This document shows positions 25,207 through 36,337 of a stretch of 64,000 nt of DNA, piece by piece (the first letter of the stretch is position 1; every line of letters begins with the position of its first letter). Below the pieces are notes generated by a model. It was not told the origin of the DNA. It made no database searches and saw only the letters and a program-made list of their open reading frames with translations. The stretch comes from Panagrolaimus kolymaensis (taxonomy: Eukaryota > Nematoda > Chromadorea > Rhabditida > Panagrolaimidae), in NCBI GenBank assembly GCA_028622995.1, contig JAJQJQ010000005.1, positions 4,278,001-4,342,000 on the forward strand, read 5' to 3'. Both the position numbers and the translations under genes were made by a program.

Positions 25207-27602
25207 TTAAGCATCCATGAGAGCTTTATTAAGATTTCCAACATTTAAATCGATATGAGATCCACCAAGCTCCCAAGTAATGAGGAAATAAAAAGCGGAA
25301 TTAAATCCAACCATTATATATTCAGCAATACTGAATGCGGCATATGCTAAAAAAGTAAACTAACATTATTATTGTTTAGAATCGAATTGAATAAAAGATT
25401 AAAAGCTTTGTTTTTGAAAAGATGAATGAGTGAATTAAATGAGTCAGTTTAAAGATCTTGATCAATGTGTATTTTCATTTTACTTAATGAAAAATGATAG
25501 AGATTAAAAAAAAATAGTCATTATGTTTGTAAACACATTTTGATAACTGATTAAAGTAGCGCATAAAAAAGGCGCCTGCATTAGAAAAAAATAATTGAGA
25601 CATGTAAAGAGACGAATCTCTTTCAACCATGCATGACCCAAATGCCTAATTACAATAATTTATTGTTAAAACTTTTGTATCATTTTTTCTTCTTAAAAAA
25701 CTGTTAATTAGGGTAGACTTTAATTAAATGTTCTAATTTTTCTCAAATTAAAAAAAGGAAGTTAGACTTTGATAGCAATAAATATCATTTTAAAAAAAAT
25801 CCCTCAAGATCTCTGAATGATCGGTCGACGTATTTTTCTCTCTCTTAAACTTATGTCTTCTTCTTCTTCTCATCAGTTGATTTTAATTTATCGCAAATTT
25901 TTTTTTTCAAAAATCTCGGCGTTTTTTTTATTATCTAAAAAATCAGAACAGAGACGATCTAATTTTTTTTTGTCTTCTAGTTTCTTCCGTGATGAATATC
26001 TCTTCTTCTTCTTTTTTTGCATAGCCTTGTTTTTTTTTCTCCAACTAATTCAAATGATTGCTTTTTGATTAAATTTGAACAAAAAGAATGTTGCTTTTTT
26101 ATTCTTTCAAAAAACGTCGAAAAAGAAATTGAGTTCAAACGAAAATTAATTCTCTAATTTAATTAACTTAAAGAAAAAAAACGACTATGATTAAAAAAAT
26201 TCGCAACTTTTTACTCAATGAAATTAAAAATAAATTTTAGTTAAAACTTCTAAAGGCTTTGAAAGGGGGCAAAACTTACAAAAATTGTAACAATAAAATG
26301 CATAAGTCAAATATGTAAATGCTGTTGATAACGAAACAGGAGCGCCTATGAAAAACATAAGCCTTTTAAGTTGGAATGTTGTTTCATGCTGGAAAAAAAA
26401 TTAACTTCGATCAAAAACATTTATAAGCTTACATAATCATGCAAATCACGAAATCCAGAATAATGATGAAGGATGGAATTTAAGAGCATATTGAAATTGA
26501 AGCTAATGAGCCAAAGAGCATAACCAAATGAATGAATGACTAAAAATGGGAACATACAGTAAGAACATTAATTAAATTTTTGAAAGGGAAGAGCGTTTAG
26601 TTACTCATTTAAAAATACCTTTGGATATAAGATAAAAAAAAAGTGCGATTGCTCTTTATGTAATAAAATCCCATGTGTATATTGTGGTCCTAACAAACAT
26701 GAAAATCCCAAGGGCATGTGGGGTTGGTCCATCTTGTACTTCTTTTTTATAATGACATTCAAATTATTTAAAATACCCATAGGTGTTTATTTAGTTAATT
26801 AGGGAATTTTTAATAAAAAAAATAAGATTCTCGAATAAAAGTTTAAAAAATAGTTTTTGAAAAGAGGATTGAACTTTCAAATCTCGAAGACTTTTTACAT
26901 TTTCCACGGGGCTAGTATTTTTATCGTGTTACTTTTTGTTGATAAAGGATTTTGTCTTGAGTTTTTTTATTTTATGAGTAAAATAAAGAAACTTACAAAA
27001 ATGTGAATCAATATCAATTATGGATACTATTACCAATCCAAGAGGTTCCAAAAATAAGAATTTAGAATGAGCATATGCAACTCGAGAAAACCATGTTTCT
27101 TTTTGATAGCTTGATCGCCCTAATTTGTATTGACGCTTATAAATCTGGAATTATTGTTTATCAAAAATCCATTAATGAAAAATCAGACGAAACATACCAC
27201 AATAAAGAATAATCTTGGAGGTATATGTACAGTTAAAATTAATAACCAAAAGAATTTTTGAGGTTCCCATACTCCAATTGAATAGCTGACAGGCGGAAAT
27301 GGACTGAAATTAAGTTTATCTTTTCAAAGCGGATTAATTATTAAAACAAACCTTTTAACATTGGGACAATGAGATGAAGTAAAATTAAGAACTCTTTCAA
27401 ATTGAAACAAATATGTATAAGCAATAACAAAATAACACCCGACTCCAGGCAACAAGGCTCCTAGCAAACAAACAGTTCGTATACTAATTCTTCCATCAGG
27501 TTTATGATGAATTGGAACTTCAATTGCAGGTAGCCTTTTATCATCGAATGAAATTGCAACGGGCGGCAAGGAAGATGATGGTTGAATATCCGATAAAGTC
27601 AT
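25207..27602 (-). CDS. PGAP2-like (FRAG1/DRAM/SFK1 family) membrane protein
   Basis: Minus-strand exons 27352-27602, 27198-27303, 26997-27144, 26433-26539, 26280-26388 and 25207-25346 join in phase to 286 aa. The order matches PGAP2: first membrane segment LLGALLPGVGCYFVIAYTY, luminal loop with PFPPVSYSIG and EPQKFFW, HIPPRLFF, then further hydrophobic segments, and the C-terminal membrane segment AFSIAEYIMVGFNSAFYF followed by TWELGG. PGAP2 acts in the Golgi in fatty-acid remodelling of GPI anchors; function here is by homology. TTTTTCAG 13 bp before the ATG may be a trans-splice site. Introns are uneven: two of about 50 bp, others of 457 and 933 bp. Confidence 0.8.
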
Positions 27603-28012
27603 GGCGATATTCCTCTGAAAAAGTAAATGCTTCGGAAAAAAATGAAGCAAAGATTAGAAGAGGAGAGTGAGATGTTGCTGGCTGCAGCGACACGAAGGAG
27701 GAAAAAAGAAATTCAATGAAGCCTTTTTTATTTAAAATCAATGATAAATAAATCGCGCAACGTTGTCTTCATTTTTGTCTTTCTTTTTTATGTCCAGATA
27801 GGTTCAGGTTATATAAATGAAAAGCAGGTCCCAGAAGGCGGGCAATGGTTCTTTTGTCCATTACCTTGAAATAAGAAAAAAACGTGTCCAAAAAACCGGG
27901 TAAATCAAGATTTTTTAATGAATGATCTAGTAAATAGTAAAAATCATTTTTTACAAAATATAAAGTTTTACTCAAATGCAAAATTAATTTTTATCATCAC
28001 ATGGCTTTCTAC

Positions 28013-28230
28013 CAGTGTGACGCTTTTTTATTTTTTCGCCTCCGCCTCCGCCTCCACCTCCGGAGGCGGAGGCGCCTCCGGAGGCGTTGGAGGCGCCTCC
28101 GGAGGCGCGGAGGCGATAAAAATACGTTAGTTTTTCAAAAGATCGCCTCCACCTCCGCCTCCGCCTCCGGAGGTGGAGGCGCCTCCGGAGGCGATGGAGG
28201 CGCCTCCGGAGGCGGAGGCGTGTCACACTG
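28013..28230. mobile_element. Non-autonomous hAT-like element 2 with GCCTCC arrays
   Basis: A 218-bp unit with tips CAGTGTGAC and its inverse, flanked by the exact 8-bp direct repeat CTTTCTAC at 28005-28012 and 28231-28238. Almost the whole interior is GCCTCC/GGAGGC units, often meeting as TCCGGA palindromes, in two inverted blocks around a short AT-rich core at about 28116-28143. No coding capacity; frames across it only give Arg/Leu or Gly/Ser repeats. Confidence 0.82.
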
Positions 28231-28238
28231 CTTTCTAC

Positions 28239-29615
28239 AACCTTGAATGTGATTTTGGTACCAAAGACAAAAGTGAATCTATATTACTTTGATACGATTC
28301 AAACCAGACTAAAAGAATGATGATGATGATTATGGTTAATTGTTAGTGGTGGTGGTGATGTTGTTGCATTATTTAACTTTTTATATTGTCATGAAGGAGG
28401 AAGACTTCAAAAGACTTAAAAAATATGTTCAAAAATAGAAAAAAAAACAAAACAAAAAATTTATTGTTCGTTGTCTTTACATCAAAGATGATTAAATAAA
28501 TAATTCTTGAGAGTAGTAAAATAATTAAATGATAGTGGAATAAACATGTTGTTTTAGAACATCGAAAAAAGAAAAGAAAGTAAAAGTATAAAAAAATCTA
28601 AAAACGTGTTCGAAAAGAATAACATTGAACTTTTTTATTCGTTGAATTTTGCAATTCACACCTAAAAGGATTTATATAAGTTATGGCGCAACATCAACTC
28701 CTCTTTCTATCCTCCATTTTTTCTTTTATCCCTTCCATCCAAATAAAATTGATTCGCTTTCACTGAAGCAAAGATGCTGTCTTCGCTTCATAAACCTGTT
28801 GTTAGAAGAAGCTTTAAAAAATCTTTTTTGCGTCAATGATTCAATAAAAAATCTTACATAATTTATCTTCGATGTATGTATGTAATTGTCATTTTGCATG
28901 CGAAAAATGTGATTGCAATTAAAAAAGATCTCAAAAACATATATGGGATATAAATAACTGCTGGGCTTTAATATATGTGTGCTTTGAAGCATTTCATTTA
29001 AAGCATAAATGAATAAAAAATCTTTATTCCATTCAAGCAAGGAAGACAGATGCAACAAATTGTCTTTGTTAGCAATTTTAAGGTTTTTCAATTAGAAATA
29101 AATGTTTTTCAAAATCTTTTTTTCTCTCAAAATATTTTTTTACTACAACAAATGAAAATAGCGTGGAGTTGAAAATCAGCAACAACAAATTAAAGTTGCA
29201 CATAAAAGTTTCATGTGTTGTAAAATTGAATCGATTAATACAAATCTATCAAAACCAATGGGTTCAAAGTAATTTTAAAATTTTATCATTTTGAAAGTTT
29301 GAAATAAAATTTTTTTATAACTTCCAATTTTTTGTTTACAAGAAATAAAGATCTTCTTATTATTATTGAACATGATTATTTACACAAAACTTTTTATTAT
29401 TGTTTTTGTATTTATTCAAGAAAAAAAAACACCAACGCTTTCTTGATAATGGGCTTTGATGATGCAAAACAGGTTTCAAGGAAATAATGAATGTGTGCAA
29501 AATTATGGTTAACTATCATTGATCATAAAATAAAATTAGAAAATGTTGTCTTTTGAATTGATAACTACTGCTGCTGCGTCCTTCAAAGCTTTCAATTTGC
29601 TGCTGGTACTTTGCC
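28239..29615. other. Intergenic between PGAP2-like and SDR genes
   Basis: About 1.4 kb, AT-rich, no supportable exon. It forms the 5' flank of the hydroxysteroid dehydrogenase gene; no site recognised. Confidence 0.5.
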
Positions 29616-30731
29616 ATGAATCCAATTTTGAGTGATGCCTTACACATTATTGCTTACACCACCATTGTATTATTTACCCATAAAGTTATTATAGGAATTT
29701 ATAAGATTTTTTATGTTTTTCTTATTTCTAAACCTAAAGATTTGAGAAAGCTTGCGGGTGGTGCTGATTGGGCAGTGATTACAGGAAGTAGTGATGGTCT
29801 TGGAAAAGCTTATGCAAAAGAATTAGCTGATCGAGGATTTAATTTGGTATTAATTTCAAGGACTCCATCAAAGCTGGAAAATGTTAAAAATGAAATAATG
29901 AAGGCTTATCCAAAGCTTCAAATTAAAATTTTATCTTTCGATTTTGGTAAAAGTTTGTTTCGAGATTATGAAGAGAAAATCTTTCCGCTTTTTGATGGTT
30001 TAGATATTGGTGTCTTGGGTAAATTTTTATTTTACTCCTCCTCATATGAATGTCTAAGTTATAGTAAATAATGTGGGCCAAATGCATAAATATCCTGATT
30101 GTTTGCACTTATTTCCCGGCGGAATTGAAAAGATTGCAGAGGTGGCAACAATTAACACACTTTCATGCACAATTTTAACATCAAAAATTATTTTACAAAT
30201 GGTTAATCGAAAAAGTGGAATAATAATTAATATTGCGTCATCAGCAGGTTATCATGAAATGTCTAAATGGGCTGTTTATTCTGCAACAAAGGTCAGTTAA
30301 TGAACGATTTATTTTTTTCAAGGCAGACTACTTTTAATTAATAAAACAGATCATTTAGAAATGAAGTGTAACTTCTTTTTAATTCACTAAAATAATAAAG
30401 TATTTTTTTAAAGAGATTTATTAAACATTTTTCTTCATGTCTTCACAAGGAATATGCTTCGTATGGAATTACGGTGCAAGCAATTTGTCCAATGTTTCTT
30501 GCAACAAATATGACTCATTACAGTGTTACAAAAACCATACTATCAGCTCAAGATTTAGCGGCTTCTGCAATTAAAACCGTCGGATATGTTTCTGAAACCA
30601 CGGGTTGCTTAATTCATGAATTACAAGCCCTTGGATTTGCATTTCCTTCATTCTTTGTTGATCCATTCATTTCGCTGCTTTCTAAAATGCAGAAACAAGA
30701 AATTTTAGCTGAACAACATAAAACTCAATAA
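29616..30731 (+). CDS. 17-beta-hydroxysteroid dehydrogenase 12 / LET-767-type SDR
   Basis: Exons 29616-30018, 30065-30291 and 30414-30731 give 315 aa, the family length. An N-terminal hydrophobic segment precedes the Rossmann motif VITGSSDGLGKAYAKELA, then LVLISRTPSKL, VNNVGQM (rebuilt across the first intron) and the catalytic YSATK. The third exon must begin at 30414 (RFIKHFSSCLHKEY); a start at the later CACAAG would drop a conserved helix. The tail reads FLATNMTHYS...CLIHELQALGFAFP. Relatives reduce 3-ketoacyl-CoA in fatty-acid elongation or steroids at the ER; the substrate here is unknown. Same strand as the succinyl-CoA ligase gene, 415 bp upstream. Confidence 0.9.
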
Positions 30732-31146
30732 ACAAAGAAGAAAAAAATAGAATTATAATAATTTTTTCCTAGCATTCCATCATGTTATATAAAAAAGAAG
30801 ATTTAATTTTTAAACTTAGCGCCCATTTGGTGACGCAGCAACCTCCAAACTACAGAGCAAAATAAAAAATAATAAATTTAAAACATGAGTGTTTGAGCCA
30901 ACAACACAAACGATAGACAACAAATTTTTCCCTCAAGAATACTCTTCTCTTTTTTTGCAACAAAAAATTCTTATCGATGCTGCTGTTGTTGCCACATCCA
31001 TTTCCTTTTATTCGTGTTTTTCATTACCCGTTTTTTCTTTTTGTTGTTAAGAACATTCATTAAATTAATTGACTTTTGCCCGAGAAATAAAAGGATTTCA
31101 GTTTATTCATATTTATATTCTTTTAGTTTTTTATTATTCAAACAAA
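30732..31146. other. Intergenic between SDR and SUCLG1 genes
   Basis: 415 bp holding the SDR 3' UTR and the SUCLG1 promoter or leader. Too long for a typical tight operon gap, and no clear acceptor directly before the next ATG. Confidence 0.45.
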
Positions 31147-32362
31147 ATGGCATTATCAACGAGAAATCTTATTCGAGCTGGTGCTCGATTTTATCATACA
31201 ACGAGAGATAATTTAAGAATCAATAAAAACACAAAAGTTATTATTCAAGGTTTTACTGGAAAACAAGGAACTTTCCATGGAAAACAAATGATAGAATATG
31301 GAACAAACGTGGTTGGTGGAGTTAGTCCAAATAAAGCTGGTCAAACACATTTGGATCTACCTGTTTTTGCTAGTGTAAAGGTTAGTTGAGCGCTTTTAGA
31401 ATATAAAACGATAAATAATGCTTTAGGAAGCTCGAGAGCAAACAGGTGCAGATGCTACCGTTATTTATGTTCCAGCTCCATTTGCTGCTGATGCGATTGA
31501 TGACGCAATTGATGCTGAAATTCCATTATGTGTTTGTATTACAGAGCATATTCCCCAACATGTAAGCGTGCATACTTTATTAAAGCCATATTGTGAGATT
31601 TTAGTCAATGGTAAAAGTTAAAAGTCGATTGTTAAAACAAAATAAAACTCGACTTCTCGGCCCAAATTGTCCAGGAATAATTGCACCAGGTGAATGTAAA
31701 ATTGGAATTATGCCTGGTCATATTCATCAAAAGGGTGTTATCGGTAACTTAATCGATATTTTTAGAGATATACCAACCTTTTTGTTTTCAGGTATTGTCT
31801 CTCGATCTGGAACACTCACATATGAAGCCGTACATCAAACAACTCAAACAGGTCTTGGACAAACTTTATGTATTGGAATTGGTGGCGATCCATTTAATGG
31901 CACTGATTTCATTGATTGCTTAGATGTAAAAAAAATTTTTATTATTGAAGAAAGTTAAAAACATTAATGTATTTTTAGATTTTCTTACGTGACGAGAACA
32001 CAAAGGGAATTATTATGATTGGTGAAATTGGAGGTAGCGCTGAAGAAGATGCTGCTGAATTTATTAAATCAAACAATGGTGGTCCCAATGCTAAACCCAT
32101 TGTCTCATTTATTGCAGGTGTCACAGCTCCACCCAATCGACGTATGGGACACGCGGGTGCCATTATTGATGGAGGTAAAGGTGGTGCTTCAGCTAAAATC
32201 GCTGCCCTTCAGGCTGCAGGAGTTTCGGTTGTTGATTCCCCAGCTAAAATGGGAACTCAAATGCAACATCTCCTTCTTCGACATTTGAGTGAGAAAATAT
32301 TCTTTTTTATATTATAGTTAAAGTTTTTAAATTTTTTAGAAGCAAACGTTGCAACTGCTTAA
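31147..32362 (+). CDS. SUCLG1: Succinyl-CoA ligase alpha subunit, mitochondrial
   Basis: Exons 31147-31380, 31427-31561, 31605-31743, 31792-31925, 31979-32288 and a 23-bp last exon 32340-32362 give 324 aa. The start looks like a mitochondrial presequence ([15 protein letters not shown]). CoA-binding motif [58 protein letters not shown] and [16 protein letters not shown] are all present, as is the loop with the phosphorylated histidine (RRMGHAGAI followed by GGKGGA). The enzyme makes succinate and GTP or ATP from succinyl-CoA in the TCA cycle; nucleotide choice depends on the beta subunit. AATAAA lies about 140 bp after the stop. Confidence 0.97.
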
Positions 32363-33268
32363 TTCAATCATAGTAATTCTCACAATGTTTATGCCTTCTG
32401 TTTGACCTCCACGTGGCTATTACATATAAATCTTTGTATTTTTTTTAAAAACTGTCACAAATGTATCTCTTTGGTATTTATAAGAATCAATATGTTTAAA
32501 TAAAAGGAAATGATATATTTTATTTTTTGGATATTGTAAATATCTAAATGTGGATTTTGAATGCCTGTTGTGTCGTCAACAACTTTTTCTTCTTCTCCTT
32601 CTTCCATTCAAAGCGGGAACAAAACATTCTTCTTAACATTATCTTTTATTTTCTTCGTGGTGTTGTCATTTGGTCAAGCCAAGATTGGTTTGCGTCACTG
32701 TCTCATCTTTGCTATCTATCCTAAAGCATGCAGAATTTCATTTTCTTATTTTATTCTTTGCTTTGCTTCTAAAAATAGTTGCACGTGCTTTATTTAAGAT
32801 TTCCACAAAAAAAATATCCCTTGCTGATATCCTTTTTTCGAATTTTACACTTTGAAATTTTTTTATTGCTTTTTTTGTTTCAAGCGCAAAATAGAGGCTC
32901 TCTGTTTTTTCTTTATTGGTTTTTGGTCAAGGAAGAATAAGAAGCAGATAAAAGCCGACCGAAACCTTCTCATTATTTGACAGGATGTTTCCTTTCTCTG
33001 TTTTGTAAATGTTTTAAAATAAGTTTTTTGGCCCATATCAAAAATAAGTAAAAAACAAATTATCATTTAATGAAAGCGAAACCGTTAAAAGAAGAGATCC
33101 AATCAAAGAAAAAATAAAGTAAAACAAATACACAAATATATTCTTTTGAGATCTTTGTTGTATGTATATAATTACAATTATTAAATTATTAATTCCCTAA
33201 GATTTTACAAAACAAAGATATTAAAAGAAAGGAAAGTTAAATAAATATAATCTTTTTTATTTTATTTT
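32363..33268. other. Convergent intergenic region SUCLG1 / secreted peptide gene
   Basis: About 900 bp of AT-rich DNA with 3' UTR features. The frame starting at 32561 has no partner exon or family match and looks accidental. Confidence 0.45.
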
Positions 33269-33692
33269 TTACAAAAGTGCTTGAAGGGACATGAATTGCT
33301 TTTTTTCTTTTGTATTAAATAAAGTTTTATATAATCGATGAAGTTGAATGGAATCTGGTGATTGGGCAAATGGAACTCGAACAACGAGGCGTCGTTTGGA
33401 TAATAAATGTAAGGCTTCTTCTTGTTGTTGATCGTCTGCTTGCTGTTGTGGTATTTGTTGTTGATTATTATTTTGCGGAATTCCAATGTATGATTCAGAT
33501 ATTTCAAGAAGATTTTCAGCACTTTGTAAATACGATATTGATCTAAAATAAATAAGAAAGGGATAAAAAGAGTTGTAAAAAAAGAATTATTGTTCAAAAA
33601 GCTTACCTTGCTGTTGATGTCTGACAAATTATGAATAATACCAAAGCTGCAAAAATTACACTGAGGCTAGCAATACGATTTAGAAAATCCAT
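33269..33692 (-). CDS. Small secreted peptide precursor (unrecognised)
   Basis: Two exons, 33607-33692 and 33269-33542, join in phase into 119 aa. Residues 1-28 form a clear signal peptide (ASLSVIFAALVLFIIC then QTSTA). A hydrophilic Gln/Asn-rich spacer (about 51-71) leads to the tribasic site KRR at 78-80, a 28-residue segment containing VRVPFAQSPDSIQLHRLYK, and a second dibasic KK at 109-110. That layout (signal, spacer, basic cleavage sites, short product) is that of a neuropeptide or growth-factor-like prohormone. I do not recognise a family, and there is no C-terminal Gly for amidation next to the KK. The 65-bp intron has good consensus ends. Function unknown. Confidence 0.65.
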
Positions 33693-35344
33693 GTCGTTTA
33701 TAGAAATAAAAAATATTTTTAGGTTTAATTCGTGCTTAGGATAATTTACTCCACTTTTCGTTCAAATACGCCAGCCTAAAAAAATTAAATTTTTTAAAAT
33801 ATTAACAAAAAAAAAGCAATAAAATGGTAAAGTAAAAGTTTCCCGTTGAACTTTGGCACGCAAATAATTATCAAAAAAAACATTAATTTGTGGTACAACG
33901 AAAACAAACGAACGTAAAACACGAAAGCGAATCTCTCAATGATGTCAGTCAGTAGCTTTGCTTCTCTATCTCAATCTACTACTGGTCGTTAAGCTCCTAA
34001 TTGACCTATGTCAGCAAATTTTTCTGACAGTCAGTGCTTTTAAAACTCAATAAACTTTTAACAAGATTTATTTTTTCTAAACGACTCCAAAAATCCCAGT
34101 ATTTATCACACATTTATTTTATTTTATTATGCGTAAAAACAAGAGAGAGAAAAAATTCATTAAATTAAACTCTAAACTTTTTTGTATGTATGCTTACAAT
34201 TCATTCTGAATACTCTAAAAATTTACCAAAAAAATATATAGTGTTTTATAGTTTGTTTTTTAAAGCGATAAAAAAATATTTACGTAAGAAGAAGAAATCT
34301 TCAAAAAGAAAAAATAAGGAAAAGCCCTGTTGTTAAATGGTTGATTAATGAGAATACACATCCATCCTCCCACAAAAATTTATTATTACGTGGGTTAAAA
34401 ATTCTTTGAATGAAGCGCAAGAAGCAATTCATTTTTTGTTTTGTTTTTTAGTTAAAAAGCGTTGGAGCACCAAAACGTTCCTACAAATACACACATGTTT
34501 TAAAAAATGTAAGCATTTATTACTGATGCGTGGAATAAAAACAGATATGGGCATCCATTGAAAGAGAATAAAAAAGAGAGATGACTCTTTTTAAAGGAAG
34601 GATCAAAGACAAGCAGATTAATAACATGTAATAAAAGATATTCTATAAAAAGATTTTTTGTGACCTTTTAGAAAGCTACTCTAAGCGGCTAGACAGAAAT
34701 AGAGAGTTGCAAGTTTGATCCTAATCAAATCCGATAACAGGAAAGATTTTAGACTCGTTTGCAGGTTGCTATGATGCTCTCATACAAAATTTCAAAATTA
34801 AAAACTTTACATCTATTAAAAAAGAAGCATATTTTGTGTATTCTAACCAAAAACATAACTGTCTTATAAAGGCTTTTGAAAAGGAAGAAAAAAAATCAAG
34901 CATTTTGAACAAAAGAAAACATGCGGCTTTATACTACAAAATGTTGCAAAAAGGAATGACTAAAATGTTTTTTTAATAAATACTACCTAGCAGTTAGTTT
35001 ACCGCGTAGCTTTTCCGTGACTTATCCTCGAGAAATATGTATGTACTTCCATGTTGTTGAACTTCTCAAGTAGAAGAAAAAGCAAGCAAAAGGGCAAAAG
35101 AAAAGCCAAAGTATAAAAGAGAAAAACCGAAAAAATAATGTTCATGTTTTTATTTTAACCGAAAACAATAATTTCTTACGTAAATCAAAGAAGTATGTAA
35201 TTGGTAATCAAATGTATGTATGTCAAAAAAATAAAAACACAAAACAACATGATTTTGCTCTTTGGTTTTTCTTTGAGAAAAATAAGGAGCATAAATTTTG
35301 AAACTCTTCCTTTAAGAGAGGTTCTGTCAGCTGATTTAAATCGG
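33693..35344. other. Gene-free DNA left of the palindrome
   Basis: About 1.65 kb, AT-rich. The first few hundred bases are the likely promoter of the peptide gene, including a moderately GC-rich patch near 33940-34020. No exon supported. Confidence 0.45.
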
Positions 35345-36337
35345 GCTGCACAAAATTTTTTAAAATTTTTTTCTTTTGTCCCCAATCGGTTCTAAAAAAT
35401 ATTTAAAAATTATTGGCGTCAAGCTTTTTCTCAAAAAGTGAGCAGGATATGCTAATTTTTTATATTGAAGTTGAAACCATGCATTAACTTCTAAAATTCG
35501 GCTAAATTCACTCATGAAGTATAAAAATTTGATGTTTATCCAGTATTATGTAATAGATTGCGGGCTAATTTATGGTGTATACCATATATTTAAGTATTCA
35601 ATAAAAATGAAGAGAAATTTGCATATTTATACTTCAAATGGATGCCATTTTTTATCCCTCTCCCACGTGGAGCTATACTATACACCAAAATAACGCCCAG
35701 GATCTCTGCTACCGATTGATCCAAATAGATTTCCAAAAAACGGACTCCTTTTGGAATTAAAAATAAAAATGTGCGAGCGACCACATTTTTTGTGGGGAAA
35801 ATGGTGTTTTTCACTTTCTCTCTTTGTGTTTTGGCATTATGTTCAATTGTTTTCAATGAAAGAAAAAATGAAAAACACCATTTTCCCCACAAAAAATGTG
35901 GTCGCTCTCACATTTTTATTTTTAATTCCAAAAGGAGTCCGTTTTTTGGAAATCTATTTGGATCAATCGGTAGCAGAGATCCTGGGCGTTATTTTGGTGT
36001 ATAGTATAGCTCCACGTGGGAGAGGGATAAAAAATGGCATCCATTTGAAGTATAAATATGCAAATTTCTCTTCATTTTTATTGAATACTTAAATATATGG
36101 TATACACCATAAATTAGCCCGCAATCTATTACATAATACTGGATAAACATCAAATTTTTATACTTCATGAGTGAATTTAGCCGAATTTTAGAAGTTAATG
36201 CATGGTTTCAACTTCAATATAAAAAATTAGCATATCCTGCTCACTTTTTGAGAAAAAGCTTGACGCCAATAATTTTTAAATATTTTTTAGAACCGATTGG
36301 GGACAATAGAAAAAAATTTTAAAAAATTTTGTGCAGC
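35345..36337. repeat. Nearly perfect 1-kb palindrome (long inverted repeat)
   Basis: Left arm 35345 to about 35817 and right arm about 35865 to 36337 are reverse complements, with paired positions always summing to 71682, so there are no net indels. Only a few substitutions were noticed. The spacer is about 47 bp. The arms start GCTGCACAAAATTTT and end with its complement. Weaker pairing continues outward to about 35310 and 36385 (CTTTAAGAGAG versus CTCTCTTAAAAG). No clear target duplication was found. The similar frames on both strands here are a result of the symmetry. Confidence 0.92.

Noticed and set aside
27984..28246. Frames on both strands with Arg-Leu or Gly-Ser-Ala repeats
   Set aside because: Translation of the GCCTCC arrays in element 2, open in several frames at once.
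35590..36092. Near-identical proteins of about 100-113 aa on opposite strands
   Set aside because: A consequence of the palindrome: one sequence read in each arm. No known domain. Not called as genes.
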